Shown: positions 38,326-46,965 of the stretch, piece after piece
How the letters are laid out: every line of letters starts with the position of its first letter
How positions within the stretch are numbered: the first letter of the stretch is position 1
Origin: Teichococcus oryzae
GTDB lineage: Bacteria; Pseudomonadota; Alphaproteobacteria; Acetobacterales; Acetobacteraceae
Reading direction: 5' to 3'
Length of the DNA: 64,000 nucleotides
Assembly: GCF_008386565.1 (NCBI RefSeq)
Contig: NZ_VUKA01000015.1
Coordinates: 1 to 64,000 of the forward strand
The notes under the pieces: generated by a model
What the model saw: only the letters and a program-made list of their open reading frames with translations
Database searches by the model: none
What the model was told of the DNA's origin: nothing
Position numbers and translations under genes: made by a program

Positions 38326-38952
38326 TCATTCCTGCTCGGAGGCCAGGGCGTTGACGGCGGCGACGGCCATGGCGCTGCCGCCCTGCCGGCCCTCGACGAT
38401 CATCCAGGGAACGCGGTTGTCGTCGGCCAGCGCCTGCTTGCTTTCGGCGGCGCCGACGAAGCCGACCGGCAGGCCGATGATGGCGGCCGGGCGCGGCGCC
38501 CCGGCATCCATCAGCTCCAGCAGGCGGAACAGCGCGGTGGGCGCGTTGCCGATCGCCACCACCGCGCCGCCGAGCCTGTCGCCCCAGAAATCCAGCGCGG
38601 CGGCCGAGCGGGTGTTGCCGATCGCCGCCGCCCGTTCCGGCACGCCCGGGTCGGCCAGGGTGCAGAGGATCTCGTTCTCCGCCGGCAGGCGGGCGCGGGT
38701 GATGCCCTGCGCCACCATCTTCGCGTCGCACAGGATCGGCGCGCCGCGCAGCAGGGCGGCGCGGGCGGCCTCGGCGAAGCCGGGGGCGAAGCGGATATGG
38801 CGCGCCACCTCCACCAGGCCGCAGGCATGGATCATGCGCACCGCGACCCGCGCCTCGGCCGCCGAGAAGCGCGCGAGGTCGGCCTCGGCGCGGATGATGG
38901 CGAAGGACCTGGCATAGATGGCCGCGCCATCGCGGATGTAGTCGTGGGTCAT
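38326..38952 (-). CDS. cobH: precorrin-8X methylmutase
   Basis: 208 residues, standard length. M-I-H-A-C-G-L contains the catalytic histidine near residue 42. [10 protein letters not shown] and G-N-A-P-T-A-L-F follow, with [13 protein letters not shown] as the C-terminal signature. It moves the C11 methyl to C12 to form hydrogenobyrinate. ATGA overlap with the cobG stop. Confidence 0.96.
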   Translation of the reverse strand: MTHDYIRDGAAIYARSFAIIRAEADLARFSAAEARVAVRMIHACGLVEVARHIRFAPGFAEAARAALLRGAPILCDAKMVAQGITRARLPAENEILCTLADPGVPERAAAIGNTRSAAALDFWGDRLGGAVVAIGNAPTALFRLLELMDAGAPRPAAIIGLPVGFVGAAESKQALADDNRVPWMIVEGRQGGSAMAVAAVNALASEQE

Positions 38953-40106
38953 CGCTCCAGCTCCGCCGCTGCCTCGGCCAGGGAAAGGTTTCGCCGCGCC
39001 GGCGCGTCACCCGCGCGGCCGTCCCGCACAAGGGCGTAGCGCCCGTCGGGCTGCGCCACCAGCACCAGCGCCGCCGGCCCCGGATGGGCGCAGCCTTTGG
39101 CGCAACCGGACAGATGCAGCAAGCCCGGCGGGCGGGGATGCCGCGCCAGGATGGCGGCGGCGGCGCGCGTGTCGGCCCCGCCGCTGGCGCAGCCGGCCGA
39201 GCCGGGGCAGGCGCGGATCAGCATGCGCGGGTCGCCGGGATCGGTGATGAAGCGGCCGGCCTCGGCGCTCAGCAGGCCAGGGTCGGAAGGCCCCGGCAGC
39301 AGGATGGCACGCCAGGGCGTGATGCACAGGGCACCGGGCCCGGCACGCTCCGCCAGACTGGCCAGGTGGCGCAGCTCATCGCCGCCCATCTGGCCAAAGG
39401 GCAGGCCGAAGCCGGTGGCGCCGGGAAGCAGGCCGATGGCGCGTGGCGCAGGCGGCTCGGGCATCGGGGGCTCGGGCCGCAGCCCGGCCGCGCGAATCAG
39501 GGCGGCGGCGCCAAGGGCCGCCGTCGCGTCGCGCATCCGCCGCGCGCCCGGAACCGCCAGAAAGGCGCGGATCAGCGTGGCGACATGGCCGGGCGCCGCG
39601 CCGCGCGCCATGGCGCCGGGGATGTGCAGGCTGGCCGCCCCGCCGGCATCCAGGCGCAGGGTGATGTCGGCCGCCACGCCGTGCAGCGGCAGCGCGCCGC
39701 CGGCATCCAGGGCAAGGCCAAACTTGCCCGGCAGCGCCGCCAGGGCGTCGTCGGCCAGAACGGCTTCCAGCGCCTCAAGCCATGCCGCGGCATTCGGCGC
39801 GATGCCGAGATCATGCCCGAGCAGGGGCGGGGCGATGATGTTGCGCCGCCGCTCGATGCCGGCCTCGCCGCTGGCAAGCCCTGCCGCTTGCATCGCCAGG
39901 GCGAAGGGCGCCAGGCCCGCTTCCGCGAAGCCGCGAAGCTGGAGGTTGCCGCGCTGGGTCAGCTCGATCCCAGCGGGCGCGGCGGCCGCGATGGCGCGGG
40001 CCTGGAGCGCGGTGATCTGCCCGCGCGGCGGCTTGATGCGGGTCAGCCAGCCATCTTCCGCGCGCATCGGCTCGAACAGCGAAGGGCACCAGCCGCGCGG
40101 CGTCAC
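38949..40106 (-). CDS. cobG: precorrin-3B synthase (oxygen-dependent)
   Basis: About 385 residues from GTG 40106, which overlaps the cobN stop as GTGA; an upstream GTG at 40133 is in frame. Sulfite/nitrite-reductase-like: R-G-W-C-P-S at the start, [10 protein letters not shown], and the iron-sulfur/heme cysteines in [11 protein letters not shown] and S-G-C-A-K-G-C. It hydroxylates and lactonises precorrin-3A using O2, marking the aerobic cobalamin route. Confidence 0.93.
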   Translation of the reverse strand: MTPRGWCPSLFEPMRAEDGWLTRIKPPRGQITALQARAIAAAAPAGIELTQRGNLQLRGFAEAGLAPFALAMQAAGLASGEAGIERRRNIIAPPLLGHDLGIAPNAAAWLEALEAVLADDALAALPGKFGLALDAGGALPLHGVAADITLRLDAGGAASLHIPGAMARGAAPGHVATLIRAFLAVPGARRMRDATAALGAAALIRAAGLRPEPPMPEPPAPRAIGLLPGATGFGLPFGQMGGDELRHLASLAERAGPGALCITPWRAILLPGPSDPGLLSAEAGRFITDPGDPRMLIRACPGSAGCASGGADTRAAAAILARHPRPPGLLHLSGCAKGCAHPGPAALVLVAQPDGRYALVRDGRAGDAPARRNLSLAEAAAELER

Positions 40107-43100
40107 GGCACGCTGTTCCGGCGCGGGCGCCACAGACCCCGCTCCCGCGCCTCGGCGAAGCGGGCGCGCATGGCGTCCAGGGCGGCCGGGTTGTGCTCGG
40201 CCAGGAAGGCTTCCACGGCGGGATTGCCCAGCGTCGCCTCGAACAGCAGGTCGAACTGGCGGTCGAGCCGCGCCGGCAGGGTGGCGGCGAAGGCGTGCAG
40301 CCCTTCCAGGCCCCGGGCGATGTGCAGCGCGCCCTGTTGGCCGTGGCGCATCATGCCGGCGATCCAGGCGGGGTTGGCGGCGCGGCCGCGCACCACGCGG
40401 GCGATCTCCTCCTCCAGCGCGCGGATGCGCGGCGCGTCGGGGGTGCTGGTGTCGGCGTGGTAGAGCGCGGGATCGGCGCCCAGCGCCGTGGCGGCGGCGG
40501 CCAGCCCGCCCTGGTGGGCGGCGAAGTCGGGGCTGTCCAGCAGGTCCGCCTCGGCATGGTCCTGGCTGTGCAGGATGGCGTCGGCGGTGCGCAGCCGGCC
40601 GGCCAGGGCCTCGCGCTGCGGCGCGCCGTCCAGGCCGCGGCCATAGGCGGCGGCGGAGCCGTCCAGATAGGCGCTTCCCAGATCGGCCCGGCTGGTCCAG
40701 GCGCTACGCGCGATGCGGTCCTCCAGCCCGGTGCCGTAGCTGCCGGGGGCGGCGCCGAAGATGCGGGCGGTGGCCTGGCGCAGCGCCGCCCCGCCCAGCC
40801 CGCGCGCGGCATCGGCCAGCGGGTTCCAGCCATTGTCCTCCTCGGCCCGCGCGGCGAGGGCGCGCACCGCCTCGTCGAACAGGGCGATCTGGGCGGGAAA
40901 GGCATCCCGGAACAGGCCGGAGATGCGCAGCGTCACATCGACGCGCGGCCGGTCCAGCAGCGCCAGCGGCAGGATCTCCACCCCCGTGACGCGGGCCGAG
41001 GCGGCGTCCCAGACCGGCCTCGCCCCCATCAGCACCAGGGCCAGCGCCAGGTCCTCGCCGCCGGTGCGCAGGGTGGTGCTGCCCCAAAGGTCGATCACCA
41101 GGGAGCGCGGCCAGTCGCCATGATCCTGCCGGTGGCGACGCAGCAGCTCGGCGGCGGCCTTTTCGGCCAGGGCCAGGGCCGAGCGGTTGGGGACGCCGCG
41201 CGGGTCGATGCTGAACAGGTTGCGGCCGGTGGGCAGCACATCGGCCCGGCCGCGCGTCGGCGCCCCGGCCGGGCCGGGATGCACGAATCGGCCATCGAGG
41301 GCGGCCAGCACCGCGTCCCGCTCGGCGCCGGCGGAGGCATCGAGCCGCGCCGGATCGGTGCCGGCGGGCAGGGCGGCGAGCAGGGCATCCCGCCGCTCGG
41401 GGGAGGGTGCCCGGCCGAAGACATGCAGCCCGTCGCGGATCTGCATTTCCTTGACGTCGCACAGCCAGGCATCCAGCCGGGCCAGCGCTTCCTCCTCCGG
41501 CAGGCCGCGCGGGATGTTGCCTTCCGCCAGCAGGCCGGTGGCCTCGGCGCGGTCGAGGATTTCCCGCCGCAGGATGGCGCCGCGGCGGCGGTCGAGGCCG
41601 TCGGCGGCGGCGTATTCGTCGATCAGCCGTTCCAGCTCCAGCGCCGCGCCATGCTGGCCGGCGGCGCGCAGCGGCGGCGTCAGATGACCCAGCGTGACCG
41701 CGCCGAGGCGGCGCTTCGCATAGGCGGCCTCCCCCGGATTGTTGACGATGAAGGGGTAGATCACCGGCATCCCGCGCAGCAGGGCGGCCGGGGCGCAGGC
41801 GGCGGAGGGCGCGGCGGCCTTGCCCGGCAGCCATTCCAGCATGCCATGCGTGCCGAGATGCAGCAGCGCGTCATGCCGCGCCCGCAGCCACAGATGAAAG
41901 GCCACGAAGCCATGGCGCGGCGGCGTGTCCGCGTCGTGATAGCCTTCCCGGCGGTTGAGCCGGCTGCCGCGATCCGGCTGCACCGCCACCGTGGCCCGCC
42001 CGAGGCGAAGGTGGCGCAGCGCGAAGCCGCCCGCCCGGACGGCCGGATCGTCTTCCGGCGCGCCCCAGGCGGCGGCGATGGCCTCGCGCAGGGGGGCGGG
42101 CAGGGTGGCGGACAGCGCTGCGTAGCCGGCCAGGTCCAGGAAGGGGGTTGCGGGGGCTGTGGTCAGGGCGCGGGCCAGATGCGCGGCGTCCGGCGCTTCC
42201 GTGTCGTATCCGGCATCCCGCAGATCCCGCAGCAGGGCGGCAAGGCTGGCGAAGCTGTCCAGCCCCACCGCATGGCCTTCCTGCCCACCCACCGCCGGGT
42301 AGTCGGACAGCAGCACGGCGATCCGCCGTTCCGCGCGCGGCGTGGCGGCGAGCCGCACCCAGCCCAGGGCCCGGTCCGCCGCCAGGGCGATGTTCCCGGC
42401 ATCCGGCGCTAGCACCGTCTGGCCATGGTCCAGACCGGGCACCGGCGCCGCTTCCTGCTTGAAGCCGATGGCCGTGGTGGCGAGGCGCCCATCCAGTTCC
42501 GGCAGCACCAGCTGCATGGCGAGGTCGCTCTGTCCCAGGCCGCGCGCCGAGGCGGCCCAGGCCTCGCGCGGCGCGCCGGAGAGCAGCAATTGCAGCACCG
42601 GCGCGCCGGCGGCGTCGAGCGGCGAGGCGCCGTCCTGCCGGGCCGAGAAGGCGGTGGCGTTCAGCACCACGGCCGGGCGCCATTCCGCCAGCCGCCGCGC
42701 CACGAAATCCGCGCAGCCCGCGTCCTTCAGGCTGGCGGCATACAGGCCGCGCACGCGCAGGCCCCGCTGGCGCAGGGCGTCGGCGAGCGCCAGCATCGGC
42801 GCGATGTCGCCGGCCAGCAGGTGCGAGCGGTAGAAGGTGATGACCGCCTGCGGGGCCGGTTCCTCCCGCCCCAGCGGATGCTCGCCGCAGGCCGGCAGGG
42901 CCAGGGGGGCCGGCACGTCATCCGGCCCCAGCCCGGCGCAATGCGCGGCCAGGCGCAGGGCGGCGGCGAGGTTCCCGGCCCCGCCCTCGCGCAGAAGGGC
43001 GTCGAACCGGCCATGCATCGCCGGCGGAACGGTGGACAGCGCCGCGAGCTGCGCGTCGGCCCGCCCATCCCCCGGCAGGATGGCCAGGGGGATGGAGCGG

Positions 43101-43417
43101 CGCCGGCACAGCGCCGCCACCTCCTCCGCCCCGTAGCGCCAGTAATCGAGGCCGCCCAGCAGGCGGATGACGATGCAGCGCGCGTGGCTCAGCACGTCCT
43201 CGGCGTAAAGGTCCACCGACATGGGATGGCGCAGGCGCGACAGGCTGGCCAGGCGCAGCGTCGGCCGCGGTTCGGGCAGCGCCTGCCAGCCGGCCGCGGC
43301 GGCGGCGAGGTCGCTGTCGCTGAAGGACAGCAGCGCCAGGTCGGCCGGGGCATGGCCGAGATCCTCAGCCAGCTCCGTTTCGTCCAGCGTGCGTGTTTCT
43401 TGCCGCAGCAGGTGCAA
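40103..43417 (-). CDS. cobN: cobaltochelatase subunit CobN
   Basis: 1104 residues from TTG 43417, which has GAGGGA eight bases upstream. The large magnesium/cobalt-chelatase subunit shows A-V-I-T-F-Y-R-S-H-L near residue 190, the L-H-L-G-T-H-G-M-L-E-W-L-P-G-K block near 500, and Y-P-F-I-V-N-N-P-G-E. Late V-D-V-T-L-R-I-S-G-L-F-R-D is also present. It inserts cobalt into hydrogenobyrinate a,c-diamide with CobS and CobT chelatase subunits, which are not in this window. It is somewhat shorter than the best-known CobN (about 1,270 residues). Confidence 0.95.
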   Translation of the reverse strand: MHLLRQETRTLDETELAEDLGHAPADLALLSFSDSDLAAAAAGWQALPEPRPTLRLASLSRLRHPMSVDLYAEDVLSHARCIVIRLLGGLDYWRYGAEEVAALCRRRSIPLAILPGDGRADAQLAALSTVPPAMHGRFDALLREGGAGNLAAALRLAAHCAGLGPDDVPAPLALPACGEHPLGREEPAPQAVITFYRSHLLAGDIAPMLALADALRQRGLRVRGLYAASLKDAGCADFVARRLAEWRPAVVLNATAFSARQDGASPLDAAGAPVLQLLLSGAPREAWAASARGLGQSDLAMQLVLPELDGRLATTAIGFKQEAAPVPGLDHGQTVLAPDAGNIALAADRALGWVRLAATPRAERRIAVLLSDYPAVGGQEGHAVGLDSFASLAALLRDLRDAGYDTEAPDAAHLARALTTAPATPFLDLAGYAALSATLPAPLREAIAAAWGAPEDDPAVRAGGFALRHLRLGRATVAVQPDRGSRLNRREGYHDADTPPRHGFVAFHLWLRARHDALLHLGTHGMLEWLPGKAAAPSAACAPAALLRGMPVIYPFIVNNPGEAAYAKRRLGAVTLGHLTPPLRAAGQHGAALELERLIDEYAAADGLDRRRGAILRREILDRAEATGLLAEGNIPRGLPEEEALARLDAWLCDVKEMQIRDGLHVFGRAPSPERRDALLAALPAGTDPARLDASAGAERDAVLAALDGRFVHPGPAGAPTRGRADVLPTGRNLFSIDPRGVPNRSALALAEKAAAELLRRHRQDHGDWPRSLVIDLWGSTTLRTGGEDLALALVLMGARPVWDAASARVTGVEILPLALLDRPRVDVTLRISGLFRDAFPAQIALFDEAVRALAARAEEDNGWNPLADAARGLGGAALRQATARIFGAAPGSYGTGLEDRIARSAWTSRADLGSAYLDGSAAAYGRGLDGAPQREALAGRLRTADAILHSQDHAEADLLDSPDFAAHQGGLAAAATALGADPALYHADTSTPDAPRIRALEEEIARVVRGRAANPAWIAGMMRHGQQGALHIARGLEGLHAFAATLPARLDRQFDLLFEATLGNPAVEAFLAEHNPAALDAMRARFAEARERGLWRPRRNSVP

Positions 43418-43467
43418 CGCCTGGTTCCCTCATGCCGGCCGGGGCGTGCTGCCCCGCCGATGCGCTT

Positions 43468-44502
43468 CTACCCCAGGATGGCGCGGGCGATGGCTGCCTG
43501 ATCCATCCCCGCCTGCCCGATCACAACAAGATGCCCCTCGCGGTCATCCGTCCAGGCGCGGTCGAAATGCGAGCGGAAGCGGCGGCCCACGCCCTGCACC
43601 GCGAGGCGCATCGGCTTCCCCTTCAGCCGCACGAAGCCCTTGATTCGCAGCACGTCATGCGCGGCCGCGACCTCCGGCAGCCGGGCCAGGAGCGCGTCGG
43701 CGCTGTCGTATTCCGGCAGCACCACGACGAAGCTGTCGAAATCGTCGTGCTCATGCGCGCCATCCTCGGCATCGTGGTGCGAGGGGCGGGCGGCGAGGTC
43801 ATCCTCGGCGGCGGCCTCCAGGCCGAGCAGCATGGCGGGCTCCAGCGCGCCTTCCCGGGCGGGCACCACCTTCACGGCGCGGGGCAGGCGGGCGCCGATC
43901 TCGCTCCGCAGCCGCTCCAGCGCGGCCGTGTCCAACAGGTCGGCCTTGTTCAGCACCACGATGTCGGCGGCGTTGAGCTGGTCCTCATACACCTCGGCCA
44001 ACGGGTTGTCGTGGTCGAGGGAGGGGTCGGCGGCGCGCTGGGCGGCCACCGCCTCCGGGTCGTCGGCGAAGCGGCCCTCGGCCACCGCCGGGCCGTCCAC
44101 CACCGTCACCACCCCGTCCACCGTGACGCGGGAGCGGATGGCGGGCCAGTTGAACGCCTTGATCAGCGGCTTGGGCAGGGCGAGGCCGGAGGTCTCGATC
44201 AGGATGTGCTCGGGCGGGTTCGGCCGGTCGAGCAGGGTTTGCAGCGTCGGGATGAAGTCATCCGCCACGGTGCAGCACAGGCAGCCATTGGCCAGCTCCA
44301 CGATGTTCTCCGCTTCGCAGCCCGGGATGCCGCAATCCTTCAGCGTCTCGCCATCGACGCCGAGGGCGCCGAACTCGTTGACGATGATGGCGATGCGGCG
44401 GCCGCCCGCATGCTGCATCAGGTGGCGCAGCAGGGTGGTCTTGCCCGCGCCCAGGAAGCCGGTGACGACGGTGGCGGGAACCTTGTCCAGGCTCTGGCTC
44501 AT
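43468..44502 (-). CDS. cobW: CobW GTPase, cobalt chaperone
   Basis: About 344 residues. G3E-family P-loop G-F-L-G-A-G-K-T-T near residue 15, the metal-binding G-C-L-C-C (C-x-C-C) near 75, L-I-E-T-S-G-L-A-L, and L-N-K-A-D-L-L for guanine recognition. A histidine/aspartate-rich loop (H-H-D-A-E-D-G-A-H-E-H-D-D) precedes the C-terminal CobW domain. CobW is thought to deliver Co(II) to the CobNST chelatase, which fits its place directly before cobN. Confidence 0.95.
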   Translation of the reverse strand: MSQSLDKVPATVVTGFLGAGKTTLLRHLMQHAGGRRIAIIVNEFGALGVDGETLKDCGIPGCEAENIVELANGCLCCTVADDFIPTLQTLLDRPNPPEHILIETSGLALPKPLIKAFNWPAIRSRVTVDGVVTVVDGPAVAEGRFADDPEAVAAQRAADPSLDHDNPLAEVYEDQLNAADIVVLNKADLLDTAALERLRSEIGARLPRAVKVVPAREGALEPAMLLGLEAAAEDDLAARPSHHDAEDGAHEHDDFDSFVVVLPEYDSADALLARLPEVAAAHDVLRIKGFVRLKGKPMRLAVQGVGRRFRSHFDRAWTDDREGHLVVIGQAGMDQAAIARAILG

Positions 44503-44900
44503 GCGGGGATGTCCTGTTCGGGAAGGAAGGAGGGGATGCGGCCCAGCACCGCGCGGCGCAGGCTTTCGGGCCGGCGGGAGGGCAGCACCGCGCCGGTGCG
44601 GTGCGCGGCATAGGCCTCGGCATAGCGCAGCAGGTCGGGCGCCAGCGCGGCGTCGAGATGGCCGAGCAGGTAGCTCCACTTGCCAGGCGCGGCCATCGCC
44701 GCGGTGCAGCCGCGTTCGCAGGCGGCCAGGCATTTGGCGCCGCGCAGCTCCAGCGGCGGCGGACCGTCCCAGGCCGCGAGCGCCGCCGCCACCGCATCGT
44801 GCAGGTGCTGGCCGGGCGGCGTTTCCCCTTCCGCCAGGGGACGGCCGGCGCGGCAGGTGGTGCAAACAACCAGACAAGGCGGGGAGGCATCGCTCGGCAC
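44499..44900 (-). CDS. DUF1636 family cysteine-rich protein
   Basis: 133 residues, first gene after the cobalamin riboswitch. Two cysteine clusters, C-T-T-C near residue 13 and C-L-A-A-C-E-R-G-C near residue 57, resemble a metal-site or thioredoxin-like [2Fe-2S] ferredoxin layout. No signal peptide. DUF1636 proteins recur beside cobW/cobN. A role as a metal- or electron-carrier for cobalt insertion or for CobG is inference. ATGA overlap with cobW. Confidence 0.8.
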   Translation of the reverse strand: MPSDASPPCLVVCTTCRAGRPLAEGETPPGQHLHDAVAAALAAWDGPPPLELRGAKCLAACERGCTAAMAAPGKWSYLLGHLDAALAPDLLRYAEAYAAHRTGAVLPSRRPESLRRAVLGRIPSFLPEQDIPA

Positions 44901-45064
44901 GGTTCTGCACCCTTGTTGCGCGCCGTGGTCGGCGCATGGACAGGGGATGCCAAGAACCGTCCCGCGCCCCTCTATGGTGCGCGGGCCCGACAGTGCCCGG
45001 CGTGCGGATGCGCGGGCCCATCGCCGCCCTCCGGGGCACCCCGCCCGGTGGCACGATCCGATGC

Positions 45065-45247
45065 GGCGATGGCAGGTCTCCTGGCTCGCGGATCCAAACG
45101 CGCCCGGCGCGCCTTCCCGGCCCCTTGCGGGACCAGTGGCAGTTGCGCGGGTGCTTTCCGCCCACAGTTGCGGGGGCAGCCACGGATTTGGGGAAGGAGC
45201 CCCTTGCCGTGTTCCCTCTTCGCCTTCCTCGCGGAAGGACCATCACC
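45065..45247 (-). promoter_or_regulatory. cobalamin riboswitch
   Basis: All hallmark blocks of the adenosylcobalamin aptamer are present in order on the minus strand. The closing stem P1 pairs 45240-45247 with 45065-45072 over eight base pairs including one G-U. The GCTGCCCCCGCAACTGT block is at 45164-45180, GCCACTG at 45134-45140, and AGCCAGGAGACCTGCC at 45071-45086. It lies 164 bases before the DUF1636 start and should repress DUF1636-cobW-cobN-cobG-cobH-cobI-cobJ when cobalamin is plentiful. The expression platform, likely sequestering the ribosome site or forming a terminator at 44901-45064, was not resolved. Confidence 0.95.
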
Positions 45248-45706
45248 GGCATGGTGGTAGGCGGCGGAACCGGCGGGAGTCAAACCCGGCCGCCCCATGG
45301 CGGGAGAAGCTCCCGGAAGGATTATGGAAACTTTTGGCTCTTCGATGAGTTCTTTCTGGCCAGTTATGAATACATGAAATGAAGAAAAAGAGTTTCCTTG
45401 TGAAGTCACGGTCTAAACTCACCATCAAGCAAAGCAGATTTCGAGGTTTCGCCCATAGGTTTCATTTCCTTGTCATGGACAGGGGCGCTCGATTCTCGGG
45501 TGATGCCATGAGTGACTGTGTTAATGGTGGACAGGGTAGCCGGGATGCTTTAGGTCTCGGCGAAACTCACGCGTCAATTCAGAATTGTGCCCTTTTTAGG
45601 GCGCTCTTGACGCCTTTCAGCCGCCAGGATTCGCCGGGTGGCCGAGACCCGTTTGAACCCCGATGGAGGTGATGCCGCCCGCGGCGCGCGGCAGCCAGGA
45701 GCATCC
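45248..45706. other. intergenic with an AT-rich stretch between divergent operons
   Basis: No convincing gene. From about 45310 to 45600 composition changes sharply: the 60 bases 45361-45420 hold only 21 G/C, against roughly two thirds or more elsewhere. The stretch should carry the promoters of the riboswitch operon (minus) and the betaine importer (plus). A hairpin CGGGAG-AA-GCTCCCG lies at 45301-45315. A 97-codon plus-strand frame at 45379-45672 looks non-coding: it has no ribosome site and runs into the proV leader. Confidence 0.6.
45575..45587. promoter_or_regulatory. palindrome before the betaine importer operon
   Basis: CAATTC-A-GAATTG is a perfect 6+1+6 inverted repeat, followed three bases later by GCCC-TTTTTA-GGGC, a second inverted repeat. 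They lie 100-130 bases before proV, in the AT-rich zone, and are good candidates for an operator. The regulator is unknown. Confidence 0.35.
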
Positions 45707-46954
45707 ATGGACAGCCTGACCCCCACCCTCGACAGGGCGGCTGGCGACGACGCCATCCCGCCCGTGAAGATCGCCTTGCGCAACGTCTACAAAGTGTTTG
45801 GCGACCACGACGAAGCCGCCATGCGGCTGGTGCGCGATGGCCGCGACAAGGCCGAGATCCAGGCCGAGACCGGCTGCACGGTCGGCGTGGACAATGCCTC
45901 CTTCGAGATCCGCTCCGGCGAGATCTTTGTGATCATGGGCCTGTCGGGCTCGGGCAAATCCACCCTGCTGCGGCTGATCAATCGCCTGATCGAGCCATCC
46001 TCCGGCGAGATCCTGATCGACGGCCAGGACATCACGAAGATGTCGCGCCAGGAACTGACGGCGCTGCGCCGCTCCAGCATGGGCATGGTGTTCCAGTCCT
46101 TCGCCCTGCTGCCCAACCGCACCGTGCTGGACAATGCCGCCTTTGGCCTTGAAGTGGCTGGCATGGCGCAGGCCGAGCGCCACGCCAAGGCGCGGGCCGC
46201 GCTGGAGGCGGTGGGCCTCGGGGCCTATGCCGACAGCCGGCCGGACCAGCTTTCGGGCGGCATGAAGCAGCGCGTCGGCCTCGCCCGTGCCCTGGCGGGC
46301 GAGCCCAGCGTGCTGTTGATGGACGAGGCCTTCTCGGCGCTCGACCCGTTGATCCGCACCGAGATGCAGGACGAGCTGATCCGCCTGCAATCCGAGCGCA
46401 GCCGCACCGTAGTGTTCGTCAGCCATGACCTCGACGAGGCCATGCGCATCGGCGACCGCATCGCCATCATGCAGCATGGCCGCGTGGTGCAGGTCGGCAC
46501 GCCGGACGAGATCGTGATGAGCCCGGCCAATGACTATGTCCGCTCCTTCTTCCGCAACGTGGACGTGTCCCATGTGTTCCGCGCCGGCGACATCGCGCGC
46601 GAGACGCAGGTGACGCTGATCGAGCGCCGCGGCATGGCCATCCCCGCCGCGCTGGAGCGGATGCGCCGGCATGACCGCGACGTCGCCATCGTGGTGGGCC
46701 GCGACAAGAAGTATCACGGCATGGTCAGTGTCGATTCGCTGGCCGCGGCGGCGCGCCGCCCCGAGCCCGATCCCTATCACCGCGCCCTGCTGCCCGAAGT
46801 GGCGCCGATCGCCGCGGGCGAGACATTGTCCGAGGTGATGGGCCGCGTCGCCGAGAGCCCGCACCCCCTGCCCGTGGTGGATGACGATCAGCGCTATCTT
46901 GGCTCGATCAGCAAGTCGGCGCTTCTGCAGACGCTCGACCGCAGCGGCAACTGA
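45707..46954 (+). CDS. proV: glycine betaine/proline-type ABC importer, ATP-binding protein
   Basis: About 415 residues from ATG 45707, with AGGAG six bases upstream. Walker A G-L-S-G-S-G-K-S-T near residue 80, Q-loop F-Q-S-F, the ABC signature L-S-G-G-M-K-Q-R, and Walker B L-L-M-D-E-A-F-S-A-L-D. A C-terminal region of about 125 residues carries two CBS-like units, typical of ProV/OpuAA, which sense ionic strength. The N-terminal D-K-A-E-I-Q-A-E-T-G-C-T insert before Walker A is also family-typical. It powers uptake of quaternary amines. Confidence 0.95.
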   Translation: MDSLTPTLDRAAGDDAIPPVKIALRNVYKVFGDHDEAAMRLVRDGRDKAEIQAETGCTVGVDNASFEIRSGEIFVIMGLSGSGKSTLLRLINRLIEPSSGEILIDGQDITKMSRQELTALRRSSMGMVFQSFALLPNRTVLDNAAFGLEVAGMAQAERHAKARAALEAVGLGAYADSRPDQLSGGMKQRVGLARALAGEPSVLLMDEAFSALDPLIRTEMQDELIRLQSERSRTVVFVSHDLDEAMRIGDRIAIMQHGRVVQVGTPDEIVMSPANDYVRSFFRNVDVSHVFRAGDIARETQVTLIERRGMAIPAALERMRRHDRDVAIVVGRDKKYHGMVSVDSLAAAARRPEPDPYHRALLPEVAPIAAGETLSEVMGRVAESPHPLPVVDDDQRYLGSISKSALLQTLDRSGN

Positions 46955-46965
46955 GGAGGCACCCG

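Noticed and set aside
45265..45300. Minus-strand sequence resembling a tRNA T-arm and 3' end (CGGG-TTTGACT-CCCG followed by a CCACCA-like end)
   Set aside because: No anticodon or D arm can be folded upstream, and the acceptor does not pair. It abuts the riboswitch leader and is probably chance.
45379..45672. 97-codon plus-strand frame in the AT-rich zone
   Set aside because: No ribosome site, no family-like features, and it runs into the proV leader. The stretch looks regulatory.
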